From Camarhynchus parvulus (taxonomy: Eukaryota; Chordata; Aves; Passeriformes; Thraupidae), in contig NC_044571.1 of the NCBI RefSeq assembly GCF_901933205.1, positions 69,565,689-69,629,688 of the forward strand: 64,000 bases of DNA. The letters are read 5' to 3'. Each line of letters begins with the position of its first letter. The stretch's first letter is position 1. A program made the translations under genes and the position numbers. The notes below the pieces were generated by a model that was not told where the DNA came from, did no database searches, and saw only the letters and a list, made by a program, of their open reading frames with translations. Of the stretch, positions 36,451 to 46,289 are shown piece after piece.

Positions 36451-38077
36451 GAAACACGTTAGGTAAAGAAAAACCCTTCCATGAAAAAGGAGTTGTTTTC
36501 TTTCAGAAAGCTAGGGCTAGATTTATTAGATTTAAATAGCGTCAGAGAATGAAGGAGGATACCAACAACACCATGTGTTTAGCAGAATAAGGTCATAATT
36601 TCTGTAAAACAAGCTGCTGTTCCATTGCTGAGATACTGGTACTTAATTTTATAGATCAGTAGCTCTCAAAGGCAAGCCAGGTTCTTCTGAATGAAAGATT
36701 AATTTAATTATATCATTCCATAATGGATCAATGATACCCAGGTTGCAGACCAAGTCTGCAGTGCATGATCCAGAGCTGCTTTATGAAACCATTAAAAAAA
36801 TAAGGACATCATGGCTTTTTTGTGGCTGCACTGATGATGCACAAAGATACTTGGGTGTTGACAGTGGGTGTTCAGTCGTAGGGCTGTTGTCACAGCCAGA
36901 CAAAAAGCTGTTTTTACTGGGCAGAGGCAGAGCCCAGGGCAGGAAGGGAAGGTAGGTCTACCAGCTAATTTTAGGCTGCTGTGGAAATCATGTTACTTCT
37001 CTTCTGTGCCCTGTGGCTAGCTTGAATTCTGGATCTAGGTAGCACATAGCTGTTATCAGACTGCCCTGTTCATGAACTCCTCTGGCTCCTTCTTCAAGCA
37101 GTTTGCATGGACATTGTCCTTACTGTTGAGATATGATATCCATCCCAGGCTCCAGACTGTCCCCTTTTCAGACTGTTTATTCACAGGCAAGTCATTTTAC
37201 ATGTTCCTATGCCAACACTGCTTAGAATTATAAATAGGTTTTTATCCTTGCTGATGGTTTACACCTTTTCCATGCGTATGTATGCACATGGATGCATGTT
37301 TACACCATGTCATATATTAGTGTGTATGTATGTGTATGCATGCATGTATTCATAGAGCAGAGTCACATTCCCTCCTGGGCAGAAAAGGTATCACTCTTAT
37401 CAGCTCCTCTGGTATGACATGTGTTTGGTTTCCTGCATCATCCTTGACTTTTCCTGTAATTGCTGCCTTTTAAACAAAAAATAGGAAAACTGCAGAGAGT
37501 ACTCACAGTTTGCTCTTTATTTCCTAAGTTTTTTGCAGCTGTTAGAAAATGGACGATTTCTGAAGGTCTGAACACATGCAAATAATGGGGAGCTGCAGCA
37601 AAATTGCCAGGGGGATTTCGTGAGCCAGGGAAGAATGGGAAAAAAAATCCAGTGGAAGAAATGTCTCAAAGATGAGTTTCAGTAGTCTTCAAGCACGGGT
37701 ATATTTGGAAGCATGTTTGAAAGTTTATAGCTTTGTGAGCACTGTGTCAGGATAGATGCTTGTAGCTATTTAGATTAAAATTTGAAAGTGAGAAGAAAGG
37801 AACTAGAAGTATTGCATTCTTTAAAGGAGTTCAGGCTCAGATTTTAAGATACAGAAGGTAACATCAACTCATACATTTTGCTCATTAGTCAGATTGTCCC
37901 TCTGTGTTAAATTTTGTTACTGTAAAATGACTGTTGACTGATGATTCTGTGTAGTAGTACCGTGTATCATTTTAAAAGAGTAGTTACAAACACTAGGGTT
38001 TACTGAACTGGAGTCAAATCTTTCTAATATAACTAGAAGAATCTGACTGATGGGGTAACTTTTTTCTTCTTCCTCAG
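36170..38077 (+). other. MTIF3: MTIF3 intron 1
   Basis: This 1908-bp intron lies between the CpG-island exon and the first coding exon. It contains a small duplication near 36436-36466, where GCGAAAC-type units repeat about 14 bp apart, and a TATG/TGCA-rich microsatellite-like patch at 37268-37345. No coding sequence was found. Confidence 0.5.
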
Positions 38078-38078
38078 A

Positions 38079-38541
38079 ATGACTGCCTTGTGCACAATGA
38101 AATATTTATGTCAAGCGGCCAGAAATGAGAGCAGATATGCAAAAAGGTTCTTTGGTACTCTTCTGCCACAGACAGCACAAAAGTGGCTCTTTTCTCCATT
38201 CTGGATAGTGGTACCTGACCCGAGGAAGTCAGCTGTGTTTGGGTTTACTCAGCCATATTGTACAGATGAAAAATCTCACGCACAACCAAAAAGTAAAGCG
38301 GCATTTGGAAGCGTTGGGCGAAGAATTCCCTATCGTATTTTGCACGTAATCAACCAGGATGGGGAGAGTTTAGGAAACATGCACCGAGCAGAGGCACTCA
38401 GACTTATGGATCAGCATGGCCTGAAACTGGTTCTGCTTCGTGAGAATGTAGAACCTCCAGTTTACAGACTAATGACTGGGCAGCAGATTCATGAAGAGCA
38501 GCTTAAACGTGCAGAGAAGAAAAAAGCAAGTCCAAAGCAAG
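38079..38541 (+). CDS. MTIF3: MTIF3 coding exon 1
   Basis: The acceptor is TTCTTCCTCAG ending at 38077 and the donor AAG|GTATGT has GT at 38542. It encodes residues 1-154 plus one base of codon 155: targeting peptide, N-domain and linker. The open frame running on to 38615 is intron. Confidence 0.95.
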
Positions 38542-41436
38542 GTATGTGCACCGTAAACACTACAATGCTGAGGACTTTGAAAAATGCTGCATTAAAAGTG
38601 GTTTCAACAGATTAAATCCTCTTACTTGTATTTGTGTAAATCCAAAGCAATGTCAGTGCAGTCCACGCTATTAAGGATTTGCAGTGGTGAAAATAAAATT
38701 TTGGATTAGTCCAGTCTTCCACAGAGAATCCTTCTATTACCCTCTTAAGATTTGCTATTTTGGCATCTGCTGACTTGTTAAAAAAATATTTTAATGTGAG
38801 TGAATATAACTAGGCTCTGGTTCCATGAGACTCACTGAATTTCTGTTCTTTTACTAAGGCATAGAATGACAGGCAGTTTTTACAAACTAAGGACCAGATA
38901 CACCAATATAATTATATAGTTTGTCACCAGTAGTCATGAAACACTCTCTTCCTCATTTGCTGCTAGGAGGACAAAGTCCGGAGCCCTTTCCTGTACAGAG
39001 TAAGAGAACGTTTTCAGTATTTAACACTTTTCAGCTTGTTTTGTTTGTTTTTGTTTTTTTCCCTTAGGACCACCTAAGTTTAACAAACTGAGTTTGGCAA
39101 AGAGGTTTTAGAAAAGGCATGTGACCTTGTATCCTCTCATATCCTCAGCTAATGAAGATAGCTTTAGGTAGAGTTCTGATTTTAGAGGAGAACGTTATTG
39201 TGGTAGTGAGTTGCTCTGTTCAAGAAACCACAAAAATATTATTCAGATAGTAACTGCTTTAGAGAAATTGGAAGGACGAAGAGACTGTAGATATCATCAT
39301 ATATGTATTATGTTCAAATATATTACAAGGCATTGTCGTACTTCCAGTTGAATATTGCACTCACCATTGAATAAAATGGGCTTGAGATGAAGAGCTAACG
39401 TCAGCGCTTTTACCTTCAGCTGTCCTACGTGCAGAACACAGGAATTTGCACACTAAGTCCTTAATTCCAGATCCACTGCTTACCTGTTTGTTAGACCTAC
39501 ATTGTGGATCATATGAACAAGACTGTAATTAAAAATACCTTAAGCCTTCTGACCCTGAAGAGATTTTCCCTGTGTGCCTCAAACATGCACTCAGTCTCCC
39601 ATTTGCAGCAGTGAGTGTGAGAGCATCAAGTTGCCACCCTCTCAGGTGAGAGTGGTGCATGCTGAGACAATGAGATCAGGATGCTCTGAGAAAGCAGCGT
39701 GGGAGGAGGGAGTCAAGCAGACAAAGCACCATAAGCTGATAAAAGAGAGCAACTAGTACAGGTTTGTCAAATATTAAGCCAACAGAGTTTCAGTTCTGTT
39801 TTAAACAGGGGTGGTGCAGAAGGAGTTATCCTTTTCTTCGGCTATTGCCAAGAACGACCTAGAGACCAAGACTAAACAGATAGCACAGTGGATTGAAAAG
39901 AGACACCATGTTAAAGTTACCATCCGGCAAGCCAAAGGCAGCAGTACAGACATGGTAAGTGCACTTCTGGAGGTGGGACCAGTTAATGTCATTAAACAGC
40001 TGCAGCTGTATTGACCTTCCTTATTGTGTAGTGCCACAGTTTTTAGTATCTCTGTGGAGATCTAGGCCCCATGAAAGTAGTGATTGCCTGCCTTAAGCTG
40101 CTCCTCTTCAAACACTGGTGAAGAAAAGTAGTTCCAGAGAGACAGTCCAAATACCATGCTTCCTTAAGAATCCAGCTGCAGTACTGGCTTGGACAGCAGA
40201 GTCTAAGAAGCTCCTACTCCTATGCAGCACCATCCTATTAATGGGGCCAGTGAAATTTTCTGATCGATGCCTTTAGCCAGCTTACCCATTCTGAACACTT
40301 TACAGTGCGGTTTAAAAAAAAGGTCTGTAGTTTAGCTGGATTATTTCACCAACAGTTCTTCTGGAGCTGCATTTATGCAACTTTGGCTAAGGTTAGTTCT
40401 CCATTCCTACATGAACAACTATTGGAATGGTGTTCCAAGAAGAGCAAAATGAACATCACTAAAAATGTTAAGCAGCTGATGGCAACTTCCCAGTATAATT
40501 GCAGGGCCTTGAGACTTCCTGTCATTCACAAAAATGGGTTTTTTATAAATATTCTGTGTAAGACTGTTTTTTTCTCCTAGTGAATTAGGTGTTCTTGACA
40601 ATTGTCTCAACTAAATTGCTGGGGAAAATTGCGATAGCATTTCATCCAAAAAAACCCAAAACTTTTTATAGGAAGCCAAATTCACAGGGAAGGAGTAACA
40701 GGAAGAACTGATGATGGGAGGGAACAGAACATTTCATGACACAGTCCTGATTTACATTGTTCTTGAAGGCTTAATAATGAGGTTAGGAATTCAGTATGTT
40801 ACATGAATGCACTGTTACTCAGTTCAATACTACTAGGTTCTGCTTACCTTAGGACAATACTACCCTTTAAGAAAAAAGCCTCATATAATAATATATCTGA
40901 ATCTAGAGGAAGAGGAGGGTGGAGAGTAGTGAGATGCAGACCACTCTAATGGACACCCTTAAAGAACAAAACACCATGAGTCAGCAGTGCAGCCTAAATG
41001 TTAGGAAATGGCTGAATCCCCCTCTAGTGACTTGCCTGAACCTGCTTATGAGTAAAGAACAGTTAGGAACAAACTGAAGTGCTCAAACTAGGACTAGCAA
41101 CTAGCTTGGTTCAGCTAATAGCTAAACTAAGCAGATCATGTTATTACAGAGCAGCTTGAAATATTTTTCTACCTGTATTTGTGCATTCATTTAGTTCTAT
41201 TTTCATTTTCTCCTCCTTTTTAGTTCATGCTTTTTGATCAAATTTTGGAGACTGTGTCTGAGAAAGCAACCTATCTTTCCAAGCCAAAAGTTGCTAGAGA
41301 AGGAGTGAGTACCTGTGTTTTCAGGCACATGTCTGACAAAGAGTTGAAAGAACACCAGAAGATGGAAATCAAGAAAAATAATACAGGAAAGAAAGATGAA
41401 AATGAAGATCTGAAGTCAAATGAGTTGCATCAATGA
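38079..41436 (+). CDS. MTIF3: MTIF3, mitochondrial translation initiation factor 3 (3 coding exons)
   Basis: Coding segments 38079-38541, 39809-39954 and 41224-41436 join in phase to 273 residues, close to the roughly 278 of human. All junctions are GT-AG. The product is the mitochondrial IF3 homologue: it binds the 28S mitoribosomal subunit, prevents premature joining with the large subunit and supports start-codon selection in the matrix. Residues 1-30 are rich in Arg, Lys and Ala and look like a mitochondrial targeting peptide. The IF3 N-domain covers about 76-140 ([17 protein letters not shown] near 84-99, [10 protein letters not shown] at 101-110). A lysine-rich linker follows (about 141-154), then the IF3 C-domain (156-235, with DLETKTKQI and [13 protein letters not shown]). 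The tail, about 240-273, is charged and divergent. The ATG is the second base of its exon; Met7 is an alternative start. The gene converges on GTF3A, 65 bp between stops. Confidence 0.96.
39809..39954 (+). CDS. MTIF3: MTIF3 coding exon 2
   Basis: The acceptor is TTTTAAACAG ending at 39808 and the donor ATG|GTAAGT has GT at 39955. It is 146 nt, completes codon 155 (Gly) and ends on a codon boundary at Met203. It encodes the first half of the IF3 C-domain. The frame beyond 39954 to 40014 is intronic read-through. Confidence 0.95.
41224..41436 (+). CDS. MTIF3: MTIF3 last coding exon
   Basis: The acceptor is TCCTCCTTTTTAG ending at 41223, phase 0. It encodes residues 204-273, the end of the C-domain and a charged tail ending ELHQ. 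The TGA is at 41434-41436 and the 3' UTR is very short. Confidence 0.93.
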   Translation, partial: FMLFDQILETVSEKATYLSKPKVAREGVSTCVFRHMSDKELKEHQKMEIKKNNTGKKDENEDLKSNELHQ

Positions 41437-41465
41437 CTTCCTGAAGCAGTGTAAACAATATATAA

Positions 41466-41471
41466 TTTATT
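41466..41471 (-). terminator. GTF3A: GTF3A polyadenylation signal
   Basis: TTTATT on plus is AATAAA on minus, about 31 bp after the GTF3A stop. Cleavage is expected near 41440-41455, just beyond the MTIF3 stop codon on the other strand. The two signals overlap in antisense fashion within 17 bp. Confidence 0.75.
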
Positions 41472-41476
41472 TAAAA

Positions 41477-41482
41477 AATAAA
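41477..41482 (+). terminator. MTIF3: MTIF3 polyadenylation signal
   Basis: AATAAA lies 41 bp after the MTIF3 stop codon. A U/GU-rich stretch follows at about 41503-41530, so cleavage probably falls near 41492-41510, at or inside the antisense of the GTF3A stop region. Confidence 0.8.
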
Positions 41483-41501
41483 ATTTAGAAAAAAATTAAC
41501 T

Positions 41502-41726
41502 TTATCTAAAGTTATTGTTGAGCTTTGCATTGGTCATTCCATGAAGAACACTGTCTTGGTTAACCTTTGCTACAGTCTGAATTTCAACAGCTGGTATTCC
41601 ATTTTCCATGAGCTTATCTGCTGTCTTGCTTTCCATCACAACTTCATCCTTTCCTGGCTGTGTTTTGGGAGGAATGTAGCCACTGAGACGAGAGGCTAAG
41701 CTCCTCTTGGGACGAGAACGCTTTGC
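41502..41726 (-). CDS. GTF3A: GTF3A exon 9 and stop
   Basis: Residues 294-367 and the stop codon; basic C-terminal tail with the family's conserved LSGYIPP motif followed by a divergent, Asn/Lys/Glu-rich end. The acceptor is TTTCTACCAG. Confidence 0.95.
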   Translation of the reverse strand, partial: AKRSRPKRSLASRLSGYIPPKTQPGKDEVVMESKTADKLMENGIPAVEIQTVAKVNQDSVLHGMTNAKLNNNFR

Positions 41727-44700
41727 CTGGTAGAAATACATCCAGAATTAGTAAACTTAACAGATCTGTGGAGCAAAGACTACTGTTGTGGTGGGGAAAA
41801 AAAGAAATCAATGTAGAGGCCAGGACTACATTAGCTAAAGGAGCTTCATAAATTAAGAATCTCCCAAATTACCTACATATTTGACCTGTTTTCCTGCTTG
41901 AAGTCACATTCTAAAACAGGTAAAGTTTACCGTCCTCTGCAGTGATAGGGTAGGGGTGAGAAGACTTTTTCCAAGAGTGTAACTTACTTTCAAGTTCAGC
42001 TTTCTCTTTTCAGGATCATGTACAACTGCATGTCTTGCTAGGCTCTGCTACAGTTACAAAGAGCAGGAGGGAAAAAAAAAAGAGTTAAGTTTTAATTTTA
42101 GATAATGGGATTCAGATCAGAATAGTTAAAAAAACACATACCTTCATTGCAAACACTTTTCCACAGCCTGGATAATCACAAGCAAATGGTTTTTTCTCCT
42201 CATGAAAAGAGAGGATATGGCTTTGAAGGTTAAATAAAGTTGTGTACGTTCTCCCACATCCTTCTCTGGGGCAGCAGTAGACTTCCCTCTCCACAGCATG
42301 TGTCTTTTGATGCTGCTTGAGGTAATCCTTCCGTTTAAAAGTTTTGTTACATTCACTGCAGACTATTGGCTCTAAGTGGGAGAAATAAAGGCAAAGTATA
42401 AATAAACAACTTCTTACAGCAGCTCAGAATCAAACCTGGTGGTCTGTTAGAACTATGCTAAAATCAACACAAAATGCAAGGAGCTTAAGAAACTTCAGGA
42501 GGATAATGCAGTATGAATTACCCAGATCTGAAATCCTACATAAAACAGTTTTCTGTTAACTGAATCACAAAGTTAAATTAGTATACTGACCAGCATTTTC
42601 ATCAAAGGTCTAGCTGGAGTGACAGCCACTTTACCAATAAAGTTAGACAAGTTTGGGACACGCTGACAAGCTGATGAAATGAGTACAGCAAGGACTCCAG
42701 ATTACCAGTTGGTTTCCTATTTGTATCATAAGTTTACCAATGCAATTGGAACTCACCTGCATGACTGACTTTATTATGTTTCAGAAGCTCTGTCCAAGTT
42801 TTTCCGATATATGAGCAGTTTTCCTTCTTGCATGCATAGCCTGTTGGATGGAACAGATGTTTACAATCACAGAGGGTCTGGCAAACAGTCCAGTTTTACA
42901 AGGGGGAACTCTGCTTCCAGCATTTGAAAATTAAAAGCCAGTTATTCCTTGTCTATTCCCATATTGCACAGGAATGGGGTAAGAGACAATGAACAATCAA
43001 CACAAATTAGAACAAGAGAAAATCTTAACGTTTTAAGGTAGAAACCTGTATCACTGACACCAGTTGCGCAGAGAGGCTATGGAAGCCCTAGCCCTGGAAC
43101 CATTCAACACCACTGGATGTGGTCCTCAACAACCTGGTCTAACTGGCCCCACCTTGAGCAGGGAGCTGGACCAGGTGATCTCCAGAGATCCTTTCTGACC
43201 TAAATGATTTCGTGAAACTCTCTCTCCTGGCCTCAGTAAAGCTACTTCCTCCCAGCCATACACTTTCTCTCAAATAGATAAAAATAACTAGTAATATATA
43301 TTACTTTTATATAAATATTTGTCCTGCATATTAAAAAGAAATACTGACCATACAGTAGTATTCCAGCATCTAAAGAGATTCTACCATTCTATCAGGCAGG
43401 AACCACAGAAAGTCAATACTATTTAAATCCCAGGACTGGAATGCTCAAAAACCTACAAACAAGTCCTTGTCTGAAGAAAAGGGAATCACAGTACAAATCA
43501 CAGCACAAATCACAGCCTTCTGGGTACTCTTCCTAGTCTGCTGGCTTTATCTGATTTGGTTTTGGTTTTTTCCTATCACTGGAAAGCTGGTTATCTGTCA
43601 GTGAAAGAATGAATAGGAGGGCAGCAGCATTAGCTCAAACATACATAGCCACATTATGATGATTTCACTTAAAAGCCTCTCACATAGCTTCATTAATAAC
43701 TAAAAATACACATGGTTCTGCCAAGGCTCCATAGGAAATTTGTGGCAGAACTGGCAACTGAATCTATGCTCTGGACAGCTAGGCCAACGCCTTTACCACC
43801 AGCCCATCTCCAAAAAATTGATTATTTGCAAGGAAGCACCTCAGGAGAAGAAATAACTGAAGGAATCCTGAGCTCTGCTCAGACTGTCACAAACACACAT
43901 AACTGAACACTGCAATGCCCTGCAGTTATATCCCACTTTACTATTCAAAATGGGTGTCTTGTCTTGTCTGGATCACTAGGCCCAGAACACTTTCAGACTG
44001 TCATGCATCTGTGCATACTCTGCACTGGAAGCAGTTCTTTTTCCTTTGCTGAAACATAACCTTAAAAAGAAAAAAACCAGTTTTACCTTCATGTATCTTC
44101 TCATGCCGCTTTAGTCGACTTGGAGTAGAGAAGCACTTTCCACATCCTTCTTTATTACATCTAGGTACAAAATAGCACAAAATTTCTTTCACCGTATCTA
44201 CGTATTTTTTGTTAAGTCAAGAACAATTAAAATTAACAAAATAATCCAAGTTTCCCTTCACCTACGGTGTGTGTCCCCCCACCTTGTAAAAGTAAATTCC
44301 GTATTAGTTTTTTAATAGACTTGGATGACTTTGAAGTTAGAACTATAGTATGATTTCCAAATATACAGTAAGTTGAGCTTTAGCTGAAGAGTCAAGCCTT
44401 GTATCATCTCTACACAGCAGGCTCTTCAAACATAGAAGAACAGAGAGTGGAAGGTTTAAGTGGTTTGTGCAGAACCAGCAGAGCACTGACATTTTTGGCT
44501 GTCATCCAACCACAGTACTGCATTTCACTGAAGTGGAAGGAGCACTCATGTTAAGTGTGACCCACCTGTAAGAAATACAAGACTGAACTTTGCTTTTAGC
44601 AGATCTATAGTGATGTGTTACCCAAATGGAGCTGCAATGCACAGTTTCCAAGATTAGTGTCCAAGTCTGTCCTCTTTTTCTACGTACTACTCACTACTCA

Positions 44701-46289
44701 ATGTCAGCCAAGTCACTGCTTCTTACTACGAAATAAAGGTAGCTGCATTCTTCATTATTGTGCAAGCTCTTATGCCTGTATTTCAAACTATGAATTAAAA
44801 ACTGTGGGGTGGGGGAGTGTTGTGTTGTTTTTTTATAAAATTGCTGGAACGCTGAAATTACAGAGCACCAAAATTGTTGCTCAAAACAGATCACTGAGCA
44901 AAGGACTAGTACAAGAAATAAACTTGCAGCCCTGACTACAAACTGATTTATTTTACTGCCACATCAATGAAAAGGCCGAGAAAATGCACCTATTTTCATC
45001 TACAGTGTTAAAATTCAGTATTAAAATTATCCACGTACTTGAAGGGAGGTTCATTGGTGTGGTGACACTGATGAACTTTAAGTTGTTGATGCTTCTTGAA
45101 AGACTTGTTACAGCCTTCAAAGTCACACTATTGAGGAAATCAAGTTATGATTAGAGGCCAAATAATGACAGTTCAGTTCACATCTTTGCTGAAATCCCAG
45201 TTATGGTATTTGAACTTATACAAGTACCACATAATAACAAGTTGAAGTATTTCACCAGATACACAACAAAGAGCTTATTTAGCCTCCACTGTACAGTGCA
45301 AAGGTAATTACTCACCACATACTGCTTTTGCTGATTCTGATGCTTGCGCTCAATGTGTTTCTTCATGTTTGATTTTGTTCCAAATTTCTCATTGCACCCC
45401 TCAGTTGTGCACCTGCAAATGAACTGCATTTTTTATTACTGCTGTCAAACAGTGACTTGTTCCCTAGGCAGATACAGAAATCATCGTACAAGAACAACAC
45501 ACAGAAGAATTACTGAAACTCACAACTCAAATACAGAAGTTTGCTTTGAATACACTAAAAGACAGAGACTAAGTTAGCCTTTTAATAATGTATTCTTGGG
45601 GGAGATCTGCCCATTCCTTTAAGCATTTGTTACAGATCACTGCCGGAACAGGGGGTTTGATCCCACCCCGTGTACACACAGTTATGGCAGTGCCCATGAC
45701 ACCAAAGGCATGCATGTTCTCTACCCCTGCCCTGTTTTAACTTCCCTTCCTTACGAAAAACAGCACTTCAGCTTAAGAAGTAAAAACCTGGGCCTTACTC
45801 GAACGGCTTTTCCCCGGTGTGCGTGAGGAGGTGTCGGGCGCGGTGGAAGTCCCTCGTGAACCCTTTGCCGCAGCCTTCATAATCGCAAACATACGGCCTC
45901 TGAAAGAGAGGAGCTGTCGCAGGGGCAAACCCACCCCGGCAGGGGCTCGGCCGCCCCGGAGAGGCCATCCTGCTGTCAGCGGGATGCCCCGGCCGCGCCC
46001 GGCCCGGCCACACCGCGCAGCCCCGAGGTGTGGGGGCACCCCCGAGCAGGAGAAACGGCCTGCCCGGTGCCCCGCGGGGTCCCAGCGCGGCGCCCACGCC
46101 TCGCTCACACAGACCCCTCCTTCCCTGCCAGCCGGGGCGGCTCACCTCGCCCGTGTGCCGGCAGAGGTGGGCGGACAGCCGCCAGGCCTTGTTGAAGGCG
46201 GCGTCGCAGCCGGGGAAGGAGCAGATGTAGGAAGGGACGAGGGCCGCACTCCCTCCGCTCCCGCCGCTGTCCCCCAACGCGCCGGCCAT
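41502..46289 (-). CDS. GTF3A: GTF3A, transcription factor IIIA (9 exons, nine C2H2 zinc fingers)
   Basis: Exons (minus) 46289-46146, 45899-45799, 45412-45316, 45127-45039, 44160-44087, 42840-42757, 42371-42142, 42047-41988 and 41726-41502 join without frame breaks to 367 residues; human has about 365. TFIIIA binds the internal control region of 5S rRNA genes, recruits TFIIIC/TFIIIB and RNA polymerase III, and also binds 5S rRNA. Fingers by Cys/His positions: F1 C23 C28 H41 H45; F2 C53 C58 H71 H75; F3 C83 C88 H101 H106; F4 C115 C120 H133 H137; F5 C145 C150 H163 H167; F6 C172 C177 H190 H195; F7 C201 C204 H217 H221; F8 C230 C235 H248 H253; F9 C261 C266 H279 H283. All 36 zinc ligands are intact. 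The basic tail has the conserved [14 protein letters not shown] block (301-314). The ATG at 46289 has GGC before and G after, a strong context. The upstream GTG at 46301 is not preferred. Confidence 0.97.
41988..42047 (-). CDS. GTF3A: GTF3A exon 8
   Basis: Residues 274-293; the recognition helix end of finger 9 (H279, H283) and the basic stretch after it. The acceptor is a TAGCAG tandem (NAGNAG): the first AG gives Gln274, the second would skip it. The donor is AAA|GTAAGT. Confidence 0.93.
42142..42371 (-). CDS. GTF3A: GTF3A exon 7
   Basis: Residues 197-273; finger 7 (CX2C), finger 8 ([12 protein letters not shown]) and most of finger 9. The acceptor is CTCCCACTTAG and the donor AAG|GTATGT. 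It is the longest internal exon, 230 nt. Confidence 0.95.
42757..42840 (-). CDS. GTF3A: GTF3A exon 6
   Basis: Residues 169-196 plus one base; finger 6 with the [10 protein letters not shown] core around the TWT segment that contacts 5S RNA in characterised TFIIIA proteins. The acceptor is CCATCCAACAG and the donor GCAG|GTGAGT. It is 84 nt. Confidence 0.94.
43060..43218 (+). mobile_element. CR1 LINE 3' fragment in GTF3A intron 5
   Basis: It shows CR1 tail motifs: ACTGGATGTGGTCCTC, CAGGGAGCTGGACCAGG and AGATCCTTTCTGACC, then ATGATTTCGTGA. It is antisense to GTF3A and non-coding. Confidence 0.8.
43718..43811 (+). mobile_element. MIR-like (core-SINE) relic in GTF3A intron 5
   Basis: It reads GCCAAGGCTCC, TTTGTGGCAGAACTGGCAAC, then TCTGGACAGC and CTTTACCACCAGCCC, the same order as the conserved MIR core and the region after it. 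It is old and diverged, antisense to the gene. Confidence 0.6.
44087..44160 (-). CDS. GTF3A: GTF3A exon 5
   Basis: Completes Lys144 and runs to Glu168 plus one base; finger 5 ([15 protein letters not shown]). The acceptor is TGTACCTAG and the donor GAAG|GTAAAA. Confidence 0.94.
45039..45127 (-). CDS. GTF3A: GTF3A exon 4
   Basis: Residues 115-143 plus two bases of Lys144; finger 4 (CX4C, HX3H) and the TNEPPFK linker. The acceptor is CTCAATAG and the donor AA|GTACGT. No open frame of this exon stands out alone because it is only 89 nt. Finger 4 is a main 5S RNA-binding finger in the family. Confidence 0.93.
45316..45412 (-). CDS. GTF3A: GTF3A exon 3
   Basis: Completes Glu82 and runs to Val114; finger 3, the main 5S DNA-contacting set with fingers 1-2. 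The acceptor is ATTTGCAG and the donor GTG|GTGAGT. Confidence 0.95.
45799..45899 (-). CDS. GTF3A: GTF3A exon 2
   Basis: Residues 49-81 plus two bases; finger 2 with the HTGEKPF linker. The acceptor is CTCTTTCAG and the donor GA|GTAAGG. Confidence 0.95.
46146..46289 (-). CDS. GTF3A: GTF3A exon 1 (coding part)
   Basis: It encodes residues 1-48: a Gly/Ser/Ala-rich N-terminus and finger 1. The donor is GAG|GTGAGC (GT at 46145-46144). The region is CpG-rich. Confidence 0.95.

Noticed and set aside
35610..36462. Long open frames on both strands in the CpG island (267, 217 and 241 codons)
   Set aside because: They overlap on opposite strands, are Arg/Pro/Gly-rich from GC-rich stop-poor DNA, and match no family. 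The region is a promoter.
38542..38615. Extension of MTIF3 exon into a 178-codon open frame
   Set aside because: A GTATGT donor at 38542 and exact phase match to the next exon show this is intron. The same applies to 39955-40014.
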